Of a stretch of 64,000 nucleotides of DNA, positions 39,030-47,278 are shown one piece after another; position 1 is the first letter of the stretch; every line of letters begins with the position of its first letter. Under the pieces are notes generated by a model. The model was not told the DNA's origin and searched no databases. It saw only the letters and a list, made by a program, of their open reading frames with translations. The position numbers and the translations under genes were made by a program. Origin of the DNA: Thermoproteota archaeon (lineage in GTDB: Archaea; Korarchaeota; JAOZGF01; JAOZFZ01); assembly GCA_027492035.1 (NCBI GenBank), contig JAOZFT010000004.1, forward strand, positions 473,249 through 537,248. The letters run 5' to 3'.

Positions 39030-39639
39030 TTAAAACCTCCTCTTTCAAATATTTAGCTATAAAATATATTTCAGCGCTTCTAGCTCTGGAAGCCTTAGGT
39101 TTAAACCTTTTAACTTGTTTAAAATAGTTTTTAACTTCCTTAAAAAAACTTTCTGATGAGGAACCCTGAAACACCTTCACAACAAATTTTCCATTTCTTT
39201 TCAAAACTTTTCTAGAAATGTTTAATGCTCTCTTTGCTAAAAGAATTTGTTTTAGGTGATCTAGTTCCCAGTGACCAGAAACATTTGGTGCTAAATCGGA
39301 CAATACCACATCTGCTTTTTGAGGAAGTGCTAACTGAATTTTTTCAACTGCGTTAGGGTTGTTGATGTCCGTTAACAAGAATTTTATGTTTTTATACGGA
39401 AAAACCGTGACAGGTTTAATATCTACAGCTAAAATGAATCCTTCATCACCTGAAAGCTTTCTTGCTACTTCAGTCCAGCCGCCTGGGGCTGCACCTAAAT
39501 CAACTACTACATCTCCTTTTCTGAAAATACGGAACTTCCTGTCTATTTGGAGGAGTTTAAACGCTGCTCTACTTCTAAAATTTTTTTTCTTAGCTAGCCT
39601 GTAATAGTAATCCCTCCTTATGTAGGGCCTACTCCCCAT
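39019..39639 (-). CDS. rlmE: 23S rRNA 2'-O-methyltransferase, RrmJ/FtsJ family
   Basis: SAM-dependent methyltransferase that modifies a uridine in the ribosomal A-site loop. It has SRAAFKLLQIDRKF (first catalytic Lys), DLGAAPGGWTEVA (SAM site), VLSDLAPNVSGH (Asp), and KNGKFVVKVFQG (second Lys), giving the K-D-K-E tetrad with the later Glu in the RSAEIYF strand. Length 206 aa fits. It lies between moaD (38 nt) and upp (overlap). Confidence 0.94.
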   Translation of the reverse strand: MGSRPYIRRDYYYRLAKKKNFRSRAAFKLLQIDRKFRIFRKGDVVVDLGAAPGGWTEVARKLSGDEGFILAVDIKPVTVFPYKNIKFLLTDINNPNAVEKIQLALPQKADVVLSDLAPNVSGHWELDHLKQILLAKRALNISRKVLKRNGKFVVKVFQGSSSESFFKEVKNYFKQVKRFKPKASRARSAEIYFIAKYLKEEVLSGC

Positions 39640-39677
39640 CTTCTCTCCCTTCTTTTTAAAGAAACAAGGAACTAACT

Positions 39678-39977
39678 CTAAGAGCCTCCACCAACAGGAG
39701 GGAAAATAGCTATCCTCTCTCCTCCCTTGAGTTTCGTTTCCAAACCTTTAAGAAAAATAATGTTCCTTCCATTAACAAAAACTCTAAAATGTTCACTAAC
39801 CCCCCCTTTTCTTTCATCCAAGATTTTACGCGTTAATTCCTTCCCGTACTTTTCTCCAAGTTTAAAGATAGCTTCCTTAACAGTTGAACTTTCAGGTAAC
39901 TCTAAAACAGCTTCTTTACACTTAGCTATCTCTCTAAGAGAGGCAAAAAGTGCAAAGGTAACTTTTACTTTTTTCAT
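39678..39977 (-). CDS. moaD: MoaD/ThiS-family sulfur carrier, tail ending GGGS
   Basis: Ubiquitin-like sulfur carrier (99 aa) for molybdopterin synthase or a SAMP-type modifier. The fold is clear: VTFALFASLREIAKCKEAVLELPESSTVKEAI, then FVNGRNI and GGERIAIFPPVGGG. The normal C-terminal Gly-Gly is followed by one more Ser before TAG; I checked this on the raw bases. Activation by a MoeB-like E1 normally needs an exposed diglycine, so removal of the Ser or an unusual route would be needed. It is the first gene before rlmE-upp. MoaE (62128-62610) is a plausible partner. Confidence 0.88.
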   Translation of the reverse strand: MKKVKVTFALFASLREIAKCKEAVLELPESSTVKEAIFKLGEKYGKELTRKILDERKGGVSEHFRVFVNGRNIIFLKGLETKLKGGERIAIFPPVGGGS

Positions 39978-40334
39978 TTAATCCCCTTCCCTACTTTTTT
40001 TTCTTTCCTCTAAAAACTAATTACATCTTGTTACTAGAGAGAAAAGGCTAGAGTTACTTTTTTCTTCCAGTTTTTTTGGAGGAGGTGCACCCCAATCTAA
40101 TTTGTTATTTTTTGAAAACTTGATTACTTGTTTTTATTTTAAAAGGAAAATTTAAAAATAAATTTTTCATTATTTTAATATAGGTAAATATAGGCAAGGA
40201 CATTATCCCTTCTCCTACATTCTTCAATTCAATAAATGTCCTTTACTGTTTAAGTTCTTTCCTACCGTATTCTATATAATCCGCTAAAAATTATCTTTTA
40301 TTATTTCCCCTAAAAAACTAAGAGGTGTTTTGCA
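39978..40334. other. 357-bp intergenic region upstream of ino1
   Basis: AT-rich region between divergent moaD and ino1. I see no ORF of note. It contains the SD-like run TTTGGAGGAGGTG, which overlaps the 8-bp palindrome GGTGCACC near 40085, with only a 12-codon frame behind it. Two nearby copies of AATATAGG lie around 40180, and the ino1 TATA box is near its end. I recognise no structured RNA. Confidence 0.5.
40271..40280 (+). promoter_or_regulatory. TATA-like box for ino1
   Basis: TCTATATAAT is centred about 60 nt before the ATG. Transcription would begin near 40302, leaving a leader of about 33 nt with the SD GAGGTG at 40322-40327. Confidence 0.55.
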
Positions 40335-41426
40335 ATGAATAAAATAAAAGTAGCAATAGCTGGAATAGGAAATTGTGCCTCATCCCTTATACAAGGCGTT
40401 TATTATTATAGAAACAAGAAAGAGGGAGATTGTTTCATTCCAGGATTAATGCACTTAGATTTTGGCGGGTACAAAATAGGAGATATCGAATTCGTAGCTG
40501 CTTTTGATGTTGATGAGAGAAAAATAGGAAAAGATTTAAGTGAAGCGATTTTATCAAAACCTAACTGCGTACCTAAGTTCGCTGAAGTGCCAAAATTAAA
40601 CGTGGAAGTTTTGAAAGCGCCAGTGCTTGACGGTGTAGCTCCCCACATGAAAACTTTAAAATACGGAGAAGGATTCCTTGTTAATGACGAAAACGACCCT
40701 GTTGACGTAGTCTCTGTACTGAAAGAAACAGATGCTGAAATGTTAATCAATTTCACGCCTGTGGGTTCTCGTGAAGCAACAAGGTTTTTTGCTGATGCAG
40801 CTTTAAAAGCTAAAGTGGCTTTCATAAACGGAATACCTGAGTTCATAGCTTCAAACCCTGAATGGGCATCCAAATTTGAAAAAAACAAGTTACCGGTAGC
40901 TGGTGACGATATAAAAAGCCAAATTGGAGCCACGATCTTGCACAGAGTAATAACGCAGCTTTTAAAGGATAGAGGAATAAAAATAGATGAAACCTACCAA
41001 TTAAATATAGGAGGGAACATGGACTTCTTAAACATGATAGAAGAAGATAGGCTAAAAACTAAAAGGATAAGTAAAACAGAGGCAGTGACAAGCTTACTCG
41101 ACTATGAAGTTCCAGTAAGGATCGGACCCAGTGACTATGTTGGTTTTCTAGGGGATAGAAAAATTTGTTACATTTGGGTGAAGGGAAGGAACTTCGGTGA
41201 GTTCCCTGTCTACATAGATATTAAACTAAATGTTGCAGACTCCCCAAACTCTGCAGGTGTAATGATAGATGTTGTAAGAGCTGTCAAAATAGCGTTGGAC
41301 AGAGGAGTAGCAGGTCCTCTCATAAGTATCTCTTCTTACGCCTTTAAACACCCACCCTTGCAATACCCCGACGACATAGCTAAAAGAATGGTTCAGGAGT
41401 TTATTGAAGGGAAGAGAGAGCGTTAA
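40335..41426 (+). CDS. ino1: Myo-inositol-1-phosphate synthase
   Basis: Converts glucose-6-phosphate to inositol-1-phosphate using bound NAD, feeding archaetidylinositol lipids or di-inositol-phosphate solutes. It shows VAIAGIGNCASSLIQGVYYY (dinucleotide site), ALINFIPVGS-like LINFTPVGSREAT, KLPVAGDDIKSQIGATILHR and NIGGNMDFLNM, the archaeal and actinobacterial INO1 set. Length 363 aa is normal. The SD GAGGTG precedes ATG. In a thermophile it may serve osmoprotection, which is inference. Confidence 0.96.
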   Translation: MNKIKVAIAGIGNCASSLIQGVYYYRNKKEGDCFIPGLMHLDFGGYKIGDIEFVAAFDVDERKIGKDLSEAILSKPNCVPKFAEVPKLNVEVLKAPVLDGVAPHMKTLKYGEGFLVNDENDPVDVVSVLKETDAEMLINFTPVGSREATRFFADAALKAKVAFINGIPEFIASNPEWASKFEKNKLPVAGDDIKSQIGATILHRVITQLLKDRGIKIDETYQLNIGGNMDFLNMIEEDRLKTKRISKTEAVTSLLDYEVPVRIGPSDYVGFLGDRKICYIWVKGRNFGEFPVYIDIKLNVADSPNSAGVMIDVVRAVKIALDRGVAGPLISISSYAFKHPPLQYPDDIAKRMVQEFIEGKRER

Positions 41427-41450
41427 TTCAAAGCGACTCCCCCCTATTTT

Positions 41451-42134
41451 TTAGCAGCAATTGAAAACTTTTTTCATTGCTTCAAGGAATCCCTCACCAA
41501 ATTTATTTCTTGTCACATAATTTGCTCTCTTCCTCAACTCTATTGGAGAATTAGCTAAAGCTATAGAGTATCCAACTGCTTTAAACATTGGTAAATCCAT
41601 TAGTGAATCCCCTATTGCAACTGCTTCTTCAGGTTTCACCCTTATAAGGTTTAAAGCTTTAATCAAGGCTTTTCCTTTATCTGTCCTTTTATCTAATAAG
41701 TGAATAGCGAATTTACTGTCAAGAACCCTAACAGGGTAATCCTCCAGGGCTAACCTCAATTTTTCAATATCCACCTTCCTCTTAATAGCTAAATCACTAA
41801 CCCTAAATCTGTTGGAGAAATGTTCCTCAATTAACCCACTAAATCTTTCATTTAAAGCTTTCAAGGCCTGTGCAACAGCTTCTAAATTTCCTAACCTGTA
41901 CATTTTATTCCGATAATAAACTACACCTCCAGATTCAGCGATAACAGGGCCGCTTGTTCCAATATACCTTTTTAAACAAATAAGAAAGGGTAAAGCATTG
42001 CCTGAACTTAAAATAAACTTCACACCCTTCTCCTCAAGCTTACGTATAGCAATAATTGCCTTAGGTTCTATCCTTAAACTCGTATCTGTTAGTGTTCCAT
42101 CTATGTCTGTGGCAACAACCTTAAATTTATTCAT
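41451..42134 (-). CDS. pgp: Archaeal phosphoglycolate phosphatase-type HAD hydrolase
   Basis: HAD type IIB phosphatase. Motif I VVATDIDGTLTD, motif II LSSGNALPF, a cap domain (about residues 85-155), the Lys in DKGKALIKAL, and motif IV AIGDSLMDLPMFK are intact. Archaeal members hydrolyse phosphoglycolate, but related sugar phosphatases look alike. I chose the ATG at 42134 because MNKFKVVATD begins at the family start; the track's GTG adds three residues. It lies 15 nt after the archaemetzincin gene. Confidence 0.87.
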   Translation of the reverse strand: MNKFKVVATDIDGTLTDTSLRIEPKAIIAIRKLEEKGVKFILSSGNALPFLICLKRYIGTSGPVIAESGGVVYYRNKMYRLGNLEAVAQALKALNERFSGLIEEHFSNRFRVSDLAIKRKVDIEKLRLALEDYPVRVLDSKFAIHLLDKRTDKGKALIKALNLIRVKPEEAVAIGDSLMDLPMFKAVGYSIALANSPIELRKRANYVTRNKFGEGFLEAMKKVFNCC

Positions 42135-42158
42135 TTCCTTCACTCTTCTAAATTGTTT

Positions 42159-42731
42159 TTAAACTTTCCCCTGTTTTGTTTCCAGTTCTTTCTTAATAAC
42201 TGAATCAATTACGTGTTTGCATCTTAAACAAAAGTTAGGTCCTTTAAAGTCAGTGTCAAAAATGGTGTTGCTAAAATACATAACACATTTCCTGTTAATG
42301 CAATGTCTTAAGCCTAAAGTGTGCCCTAACTCATGTAAAGCCTCCTTTAAAGCCCTTTCTAATAACAGGTTTTCATCATATTCTAAGCCGTAAAAGGTTT
42401 GGTTTAATCTAGCAAGAGAAATTAAAGACAAAGGACCGTTAAACAGGGCTTCACCGAAAACAAAGTTTAAGTTATTAGAGTAAGTGTCTTCACTCACTAC
42501 AATTAAAGTTCTCCAATATCTTTTCAAGGTTTGTAGCATAGAGAAATGATTTATTATTAAACTTGAATTGTATTGTTTCCTGTGAGGGTTAAAAGCTGAA
42601 GGGGGAATATTAAACCTTTCCCCGATCTTCACTTTTACCTCTACAAGAAACAAAGGAAGTTCTGTTTTTAAGTATTCCAAAACCGAACTAGGCACTTCTC
42701 CTATAGGCAAAATAAGAATTACAGGCTTCAT
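42159..42731 (-). CDS. amzA: Archaemetzincin zinc protease
   Basis: Small metzincin-clan aminopeptidase-like protein, 190 aa. The defining motif is complete: HELGHTLGLRH, then C, four residues, C-V-M, about sixteen residues, and CLRC (HExxHxxGx3Cx4CxM...CxxC), binding a catalytic and a structural zinc. Cellular substrates are unknown. GAGGT precedes the ATG. It begins an operon with the phosphatase gene downstream. Confidence 0.95.
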   Translation of the reverse strand: MKPVILILPIGEVPSSVLEYLKTELPLFLVEVKVKIGERFNIPPSAFNPHRKQYNSSLIINHFSMLQTLKRYWRTLIVVSEDTYSNNLNFVFGEALFNGPLSLISLARLNQTFYGLEYDENLLLERALKEALHELGHTLGLRHCINRKCVMYFSNTIFDTDFKGPNFCLRCKHVIDSVIKKELETKQGKV

Positions 42732-43186
42732 ACAAACCTCAACGCATCCTCTTTAACACTTAACAAATTCATTCTAGCTTTTTTTAAACTTCTATTTCCA
42801 AAGCATAAATTGGTCAAAATTTAAGTGGATAGTTTTATCCTGCCTCTTTTCGTTTTTCTCCATTATCTCTGCTTATTAACTCTCGTAAGCTTTTTAATAT
42901 TCAATAGCTTAACAGAACCTTTAATCCATACTTTAAAGAAGAACATTTAATTCTTTAATAAAATTAAATAACAATTTTTACTTAGAAAAATAGTCCTCTT
43001 TCAGTAATTTTTTAATTACTTTAAAAAAAAGAAAATAAAACAGTAAAATTTTTAATCAAAAAAGAAACAATTAAATTATTGAAAAAGAAAATGCTATAAA
43101 TATGTAAAGGCTTTTTCTCTGTTTCATTTTTAAAACTTAACTTTTAAACTAGAGTCAAGGTTTTAAGAAAAAAGGGGAGAAAAGCA
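42732..43186. other. 455-bp AT-rich intergenic region upstream of the wHTH-CARF gene
   Basis: Very AT-rich spacer between divergent genes, with homopolymer A and T runs. I see no ORF, repeat array or recognisable RNA. Two TATA-like elements face the CARF gene (GCTATAAATATG near 43093 and ACTTTTAAACT near 43139). An SD-like GGGGAG lies a few bases before the ATG at 43187. Confidence 0.5.
43094..43103 (+). promoter_or_regulatory. TATA-like box upstream of the wHTH-CARF gene
   Basis: A TATAAATA core within CTATAAATATG is the best archaeal box in this spacer and would give a leader of about 65 nt. The weaker TTTTAAAC near 43140 would give a short leader instead. Confidence 0.35.
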
Positions 43187-43825
43187 ATGAAGGAGTTAAA
43201 TCTAGAAAAATTAAGAGAAATCTTGAAAAACCCCACAAAAAGAAAAATAGTTGAGTACCTCTGTTTAAAGGGAAAAGGGGACTTTGCAGAAATTACCAGA
43301 AGTATACCTACCTCCAAAAGAGTAGATTACCATGTTAGATTCCTATTCTTGGAAAGGGTACTGGAAAAGTTAGGCCGCGGAACCTACACTGTAAACCCAA
43401 CAATTCTCTGCATGGTTAGGTCAATATTGGCAATACAGAAACCGTTAATGATTGTAGGGGGAATAAAAGATGAAATGGAGTATAATCTAGATGTGTATTC
43501 GTCTCTAGAACCTTATGGTTATAAACCGGACAAAATAACCTATTTTGCGCCTTCAGAAACACGGAAGAAGCTAACAGGAAAAATTAAGAAAGGAGTGGAA
43601 TTTAAGACATACCCTGAAGAAGTTCTTAAAAATGACTTAAGGAAAGTTTCAAGGGAAGTGGAAGAATTTATCCTGGAAAACCTTCAGAACTATGAACTCT
43701 TAATAGATTTAACGAGTGGAACAAAGCCTGTCATTATTTCTTTATTGCAAGATTCCATAAAGTACAACTTAAAGGCGCTTTACTTTAGTGGACGTCGTGT
43801 TGACTGGGTTAACCAACCCTATTAA
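43187..43825 (+). CDS. wHTH-CARF-like putative ligand-sensing regulator
   Basis: A 212-residue protein. Residues 1 to about 82 are a winged helix: NPTKRKIVEYLCLKGKGDFAEI, SKRVDYHVRFLFLERVLEKLG and the wing TYTVN. Residues about 86-212 look like a CARF Rossmann domain, with strand LMIVGG, a Tyr-Phe-Ala-Pro-Ser-Glu turn after KIT, and the hallmark LLIDLTSGTKPVI (D174, T176, G178, T179, K180), equivalent to the 'D.TGGTK.M' ligand motif. Csa3 regulators carry CARF first and HTH last; here the order is reversed. No cas genes or arrays are in the window. A cyclic oligonucleotide ligand is inference. Confidence 0.72.
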   Translation: MKELNLEKLREILKNPTKRKIVEYLCLKGKGDFAEITRSIPTSKRVDYHVRFLFLERVLEKLGRGTYTVNPTILCMVRSILAIQKPLMIVGGIKDEMEYNLDVYSSLEPYGYKPDKITYFAPSETRKKLTGKIKKGVEFKTYPEEVLKNDLRKVSREVEEFILENLQNYELLIDLTSGTKPVIISLLQDSIKYNLKALYFSGRRVDWVNQPY

Positions 43826-44433
43826 TTAGCTCTGTCTCTCTATTTAACCCGAGTTCTTATAATTTAGTGTTAATAATAAAATACTTCAATAAATTTATAA
43901 ACACAAACATTCGTAACTTAACTATAACTCACCTATACTTGTTATATACTTCTGGAATTATATCCAAAAATAAAATAAACACAAAGGAGTCACCCTGCCT
44001 GCTGATTTAAATCAGTTTAGGGAATTCAATATTAAAGGCCTTTTACTCTTGAAAAGAAGCTTAAGGAGCTGGAAGGAAATAACAACAGGTGAAAACGTTA
44101 GGATGCTGTGAGAAGGTCGAAACTTATTTTTCAGCTTTCAAAAGCAATAAAAATTTTCTCTCTTAAAATGTGGCCGATAACCAGCAAAGCAGCTTTCTGA
44201 CTTATTTGTACCAAGATAAAAAAGTTAATGATTCTTTTTGGATTTCACCAATTTTCGACAAGTCAAAAATGGAAGTGTAGGAGTTTCCAAGTTAAATCCA
44301 GCCCCTAATTTTGAAAGAAGAAACAAAGTAAAAATCCTTCGAGGGTCGAGGGATCTAGGACCAAAGACGCCTAATGAACTTTCAACTTTTTGATAAAACC
44401 CCTGCACTTCTTAGTAGAGTTTTTGTTGATTCC
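43826..44433. other. 608-bp intergenic region without a supported gene
   Basis: Longest non-coding stretch in the window, between the CARF gene and the convergent kinase gene. It holds TATA-like AAATTTATAAAC near 43887, a perfect 14-bp palindrome at 44002-44015, and a 45-codon open stretch (43974-44108) with no usable start codon. A 60-codon minus-strand ORF (44225-44407) has no family resemblance. I found no tRNA or array. A small RNA or gene remnant is possible but unproven. Confidence 0.5.
44002..44015. repeat. 14-bp perfect palindrome
   Basis: CTGATTTAAATCAG reads the same on both strands. It lies in the long spacer downstream of the wHTH-CARF gene and is the right size for a dimeric winged-helix operator. 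A chance AT-rich palindrome is also possible. Confidence 0.6.
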
Positions 44434-45093
44434 TCAAATTAAAATTTTAGTGCAGAGAGTTTTCTTTTCTTCCAAGACTTTCAAAACTCTTTCGGGATAC
44501 ATACCGTTAACTATAAAGCATTGTGTAACAAAACGTCTTAAAAGAAGTTTTGGAAGGTAATTATCTACACATGAACATATCTTGGAAAGGGTTTCGCAAC
44601 TGATTTCATGTAACAATTTAGCATTTCTCTTCTTCTTTGGGTCTTTCTCAAAGATTCCATCTACATCTTTAACGAGGACAAGTTTCGGTGCACAAAGTAA
44701 ACTTGCGATGTAGCAAGAGATGGAGTCGGAGGTTACTTCCCATGAATGTTTTAACGCGTCTGTAGAAAAAATAAGATTTGAAGGAAGTAGAATAGGTAAT
44801 TTACCTCTTGAACTTATTTTTTTTACTTCCATAAGGGTTCTGCATAAAACAGCTTCAGGGTACAAGCTGTTTAAAAGAAAACCGTATTGATCCATGGCTA
44901 GAACAGCCATTTTATGCGCCGCAGAATCTGTCAACTTTAATTCCTCACTAACCTTTCTAACAGTGTCCGCGAAAACGCCTCCTCCAGGTATGACCAACAC
45001 TTTCTTTCCTGTTTCAGCCAGTAACTCTAAGATTCTCCTTATCTTTTCAGGATGTTTCAGTAAACTTCCCCCTATTTTCACAACTGCCTCCAA
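44434..45093 (-). CDS. MfnE-like amino-acid-kinase-family kinase
   Basis: Kinase of the aspartokinase/uridylate kinase fold (219 aa). KIGGSLL at the N-terminus and IPGGGVFADTVRKV (around 35) are followed by SDSAAHKMAVLAMDQYG-like TDSAAHKMAVLAMDQYG, EVTSDSISCYIA, LVLVKDVDGIFEKDP and a closing CVDNYLPKLL...VNGMYPERV. This closely follows COG2054, whose methanogen member MfnE phosphorylates an aminomethylfuran alcohol in methanofuran synthesis. No other mfn gene is nearby, so the substrate is uncertain. It lies 80 nt downstream of porB. Confidence 0.78.
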   Translation of the reverse strand: MEAVVKIGGSLLKHPEKIRRILELLAETGKKVLVIPGGGVFADTVRKVSEELKLTDSAAHKMAVLAMDQYGFLLNSLYPEAVLCRTLMEVKKISSRGKLPILLPSNLIFSTDALKHSWEVTSDSISCYIASLLCAPKLVLVKDVDGIFEKDPKKKRNAKLLHEISCETLSKICSCVDNYLPKLLLRRFVTQCFIVNGMYPERVLKVLEEKKTLCTKILI

Positions 45094-45173
45094 ATTGCCT
45101 CCCTTTCTGGGAAAAAAAGTTTTAAAAAAAATATAAAGTGAAAGTTTTTTTAAAAGGTAAAAAATAGTTTTCT

Positions 45174-46094
45174 TTATTTCTTTTTGTATATTTCCGCTAT
45201 TTTAAGGTACTTCTCCCAGTTCTCATTAATTAATTCTTGGTAATATTCAATTTTCTCCTTTGACTTAATTATTTCTTTAAACCTCCCCTGTAGTTTTAAG
45301 TAACTTTCCACAGGTTTCTTTTTAGCTTTTCCCTCAGCTATCATTTTGCTGAAACCAGTAAACTGGAAAACTCCATCTTCAAATTCCCAAAGAATCCATG
45401 CTCCTGTTTGAACAGCTAATTTACCTATTTCTATCGTGAACCCAGGGTCATATCTCCAACCAGGTGGGCAGGGGCTTAAATCTATTACTACTCTACTTCC
45501 TTTCCTCTCTTTAGCTTTCTGAAATTTACTGTAGAAATCCATTAAGTAGGAAGGCGTGACAGTGGCCACATACCTTGCACCATTCGCAATCATAATAAAA
45601 CCCAAATCCTTTCTTTTCTCTGTTTTGCCTTTAGGTGTAGTAGTTGTCCAAGCCCCGTAAGGAGTAGCTCCACTTCTCTGTATTCCAGTATTCATGTAAG
45701 CTTGATTATCATAGACAAGATAAATTATGTCTTCATTTCTTTCAACAGCACCACTTAATGCCTGTATACCTATGTCATATGTTCCCCCATCCCCCGCTAT
45801 TGCTATCACGTTGACATTCTTACCTTGAACTCTGTACCCTGCCTTTATGCCGCTTGCCATTGCCGCAGCTGAAGCGAAAGCTGTGTTTTTAAGAGGAACA
45901 TCAACAGCTGTTTTCGGGAAAATACCTTGAATAACGGAAAGGCAGCAAGCCGGAACTGTCACTGTAGTATTTCTCCCTAAAATTTTAAGTACATGTCTAA
46001 CTGCTAAAGCCATTGCACATCCTGCACAGGCCGCATGTCCAGGCATTAAGTACTCTTGCAAAGGTATATCTTTGATAGACTTGACTTTACTCAT
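45174..46094 (-). CDS. porB: Pyruvate ferredoxin oxidoreductase beta subunit
   Basis: TPP-binding subunit of pyruvate oxidation to acetyl-CoA, CO2 and reduced ferredoxin. MPGHAACAGCAMALAVRHV carries the cluster-ligand cysteines, and GDGGTYDIGIQALSGAVERNEDIIYLVYDNQAYMNTG is the TPP/Mg site. I chose ATG at 46094 because GGTGTG lies at SD distance. The track's GTG (46103) would overlap the porA stop by four bases. Length about 306 aa. Last gene of porC-porD-porA-porB. Confidence 0.95.
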   Translation of the reverse strand: MSKVKSIKDIPLQEYLMPGHAACAGCAMALAVRHVLKILGRNTTVTVPACCLSVIQGIFPKTAVDVPLKNTAFASAAAMASGIKAGYRVQGKNVNVIAIAGDGGTYDIGIQALSGAVERNEDIIYLVYDNQAYMNTGIQRSGATPYGAWTTTTPKGKTEKRKDLGFIMIANGARYVATVTPSYLMDFYSKFQKAKERKGSRVVIDLSPCPPGWRYDPGFTIEIGKLAVQTGAWILWEFEDGVFQFTGFSKMIAEGKAKKKPVESYLKLQGRFKEIIKSKEKIEYYQELINENWEKYLKIAEIYKKK

Positions 46095-46099
46095 CTTTT

Positions 46100-47275
46100 T
46101 CACACCTTTAACTGTACGAAAATAGGTTCTGTTACTTTCTTTCCTTCTGTTACTTTCTTCTTAGCTATTTTGTGGAATGAAACTATATCCTTAAAAGTTA
46201 CGTCTCTTCCGCCTAAACCTACTATGAAGTTCAAAACTGGGGGTCTGTTTTCACTTGGGTAAAGAGTTGACTTAACTTCTATTGAAAGAGGGCCTTCATG
46301 TCCATAAGAAACACTTCTATCCATAACCACTACAAGAGATTTATTTTCTAAGGCTTCACGTATTTCCTTGTTAGGGAAGGGCCTGAACATTTTAACCTTT
46401 ACTAGACCAACTTTTTCACCTTCTGCTCTTAACCTGTCTACTGCAACCCTTGTTTCTTCGGCCATTGTCCCAAGTGCTAAAATAACTGATTCAGCGTCTT
46501 CAACTCTATACTTCTCAATTTTCCCAGTTTGCAGCAAACCTGAAACTTTCTCGTACTCTCTACTTATTTCATCAAAAATTTCACCGGCATTTCTATGGGC
46601 TTGATCCATCATTTCTGAAAATTCGTAATAATGCTCAGCTGTGGTTATTCCTCCAACTGAAAACGGGTTTTCGGGGTCTAATTTCCATAAAGGCTTGTAA
46701 GGTGGTAGAAAAGAGTCTGTTTCCTCGGGTGTTAAAATTTTCACAGGTGCAAATGTATGCGACAAAAGGAAGGCATCCATGCAAATCATTACAGGCATTG
46801 AAACTTTCCTGTCTTCACCTAACCTGTAACCCTGTAGAACCATATCGTAAGCTTCTTGGTTGTTTGAAACATAAATTTGGATCCATCCAGTATCTCTATG
46901 GCTCATGGTATCTGTGTGGTCCACCCAAATAGACCATGGTGGAGCTAAAGCCCTATTTACTACAGGCATAACGATTGGAAGCCGTGCCCTTGCAACCCAG
47001 TGCACCATTTCACTCATGTAAAGTAAACCATGGGAACTAGTGGCTGTAAAGCTTCTTACACCTGTTGATTCAGCCCCTGTAACAGCTGCCAAAGCTGAAT
47101 GTTCAGATTCAACAGTCATAAATTCAGCATCCATCTTTTTGCTTGAGATGAATTCAGATAACATTTCCACGATTGTTGTTTGAGGGGTAATAGGGTAAGC
47201 TGCAACGAATTTAACTCTGCTTGACCATGCCCCGTAAGAGACAGCATGATTAGCTGTTAAAATTAAGGTTTCCAT
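46100..47275 (-). CDS. porA: Pyruvate ferredoxin oxidoreductase alpha subunit
   Basis: Pyrimidine-binding and substrate-recognition subunit. AAYPITPQTTIVEMLSEFI and FMTVESEHSALAAVTGAESTGVRSFTATSS are the standard PorA signatures, and MDRSVSYGHEGPLSIEVKS sits near the C-terminus. Length 391 aa is normal. Only 3 nt separate it from porD, and it overlaps or abuts porB depending on the start chosen. Confidence 0.96.
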   Translation of the reverse strand: METLILTANHAVSYGAWSSRVKFVAAYPITPQTTIVEMLSEFISSKKMDAEFMTVESEHSALAAVTGAESTGVRSFTATSSHGLLYMSEMVHWVARARLPIVMPVVNRALAPPWSIWVDHTDTMSHRDTGWIQIYVSNNQEAYDMVLQGYRLGEDRKVSMPVMICMDAFLLSHTFAPVKILTPEETDSFLPPYKPLWKLDPENPFSVGGITTAEHYYEFSEMMDQAHRNAGEIFDEISREYEKVSGLLQTGKIEKYRVEDAESVILALGTMAEETRVAVDRLRAEGEKVGLVKVKMFRPFPNKEIREALENKSLVVVMDRSVSYGHEGPLSIEVKSTLYPSENRPPVLNFIVGLGGRDVTFKDIVSFHKIAKKKVTEGKKVTEPIFVQLKV

Positions 47276-47278
47276 CTT

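Noticed and set aside
40076-40092. SD-like TTTGGAGGAGGTGCACC without a gene
   Set aside because: The following frame closes after 12 codons; no small protein or riboswitch could be supported.
43974-44108. 45-codon open stretch with protein-like text
   Set aside because: No ATG, GTG or TTG at a usable position, though an AAAGGAG precedes a CTG codon; not enough to call a gene.
44225-44407. 60-aa minus-strand ORF in the long spacer
   Set aside because: No family resemblance or SD, with an ordinary composition; considered as an integrase or tRNA-overlap remnant, but no tRNA-like arm pairs up.
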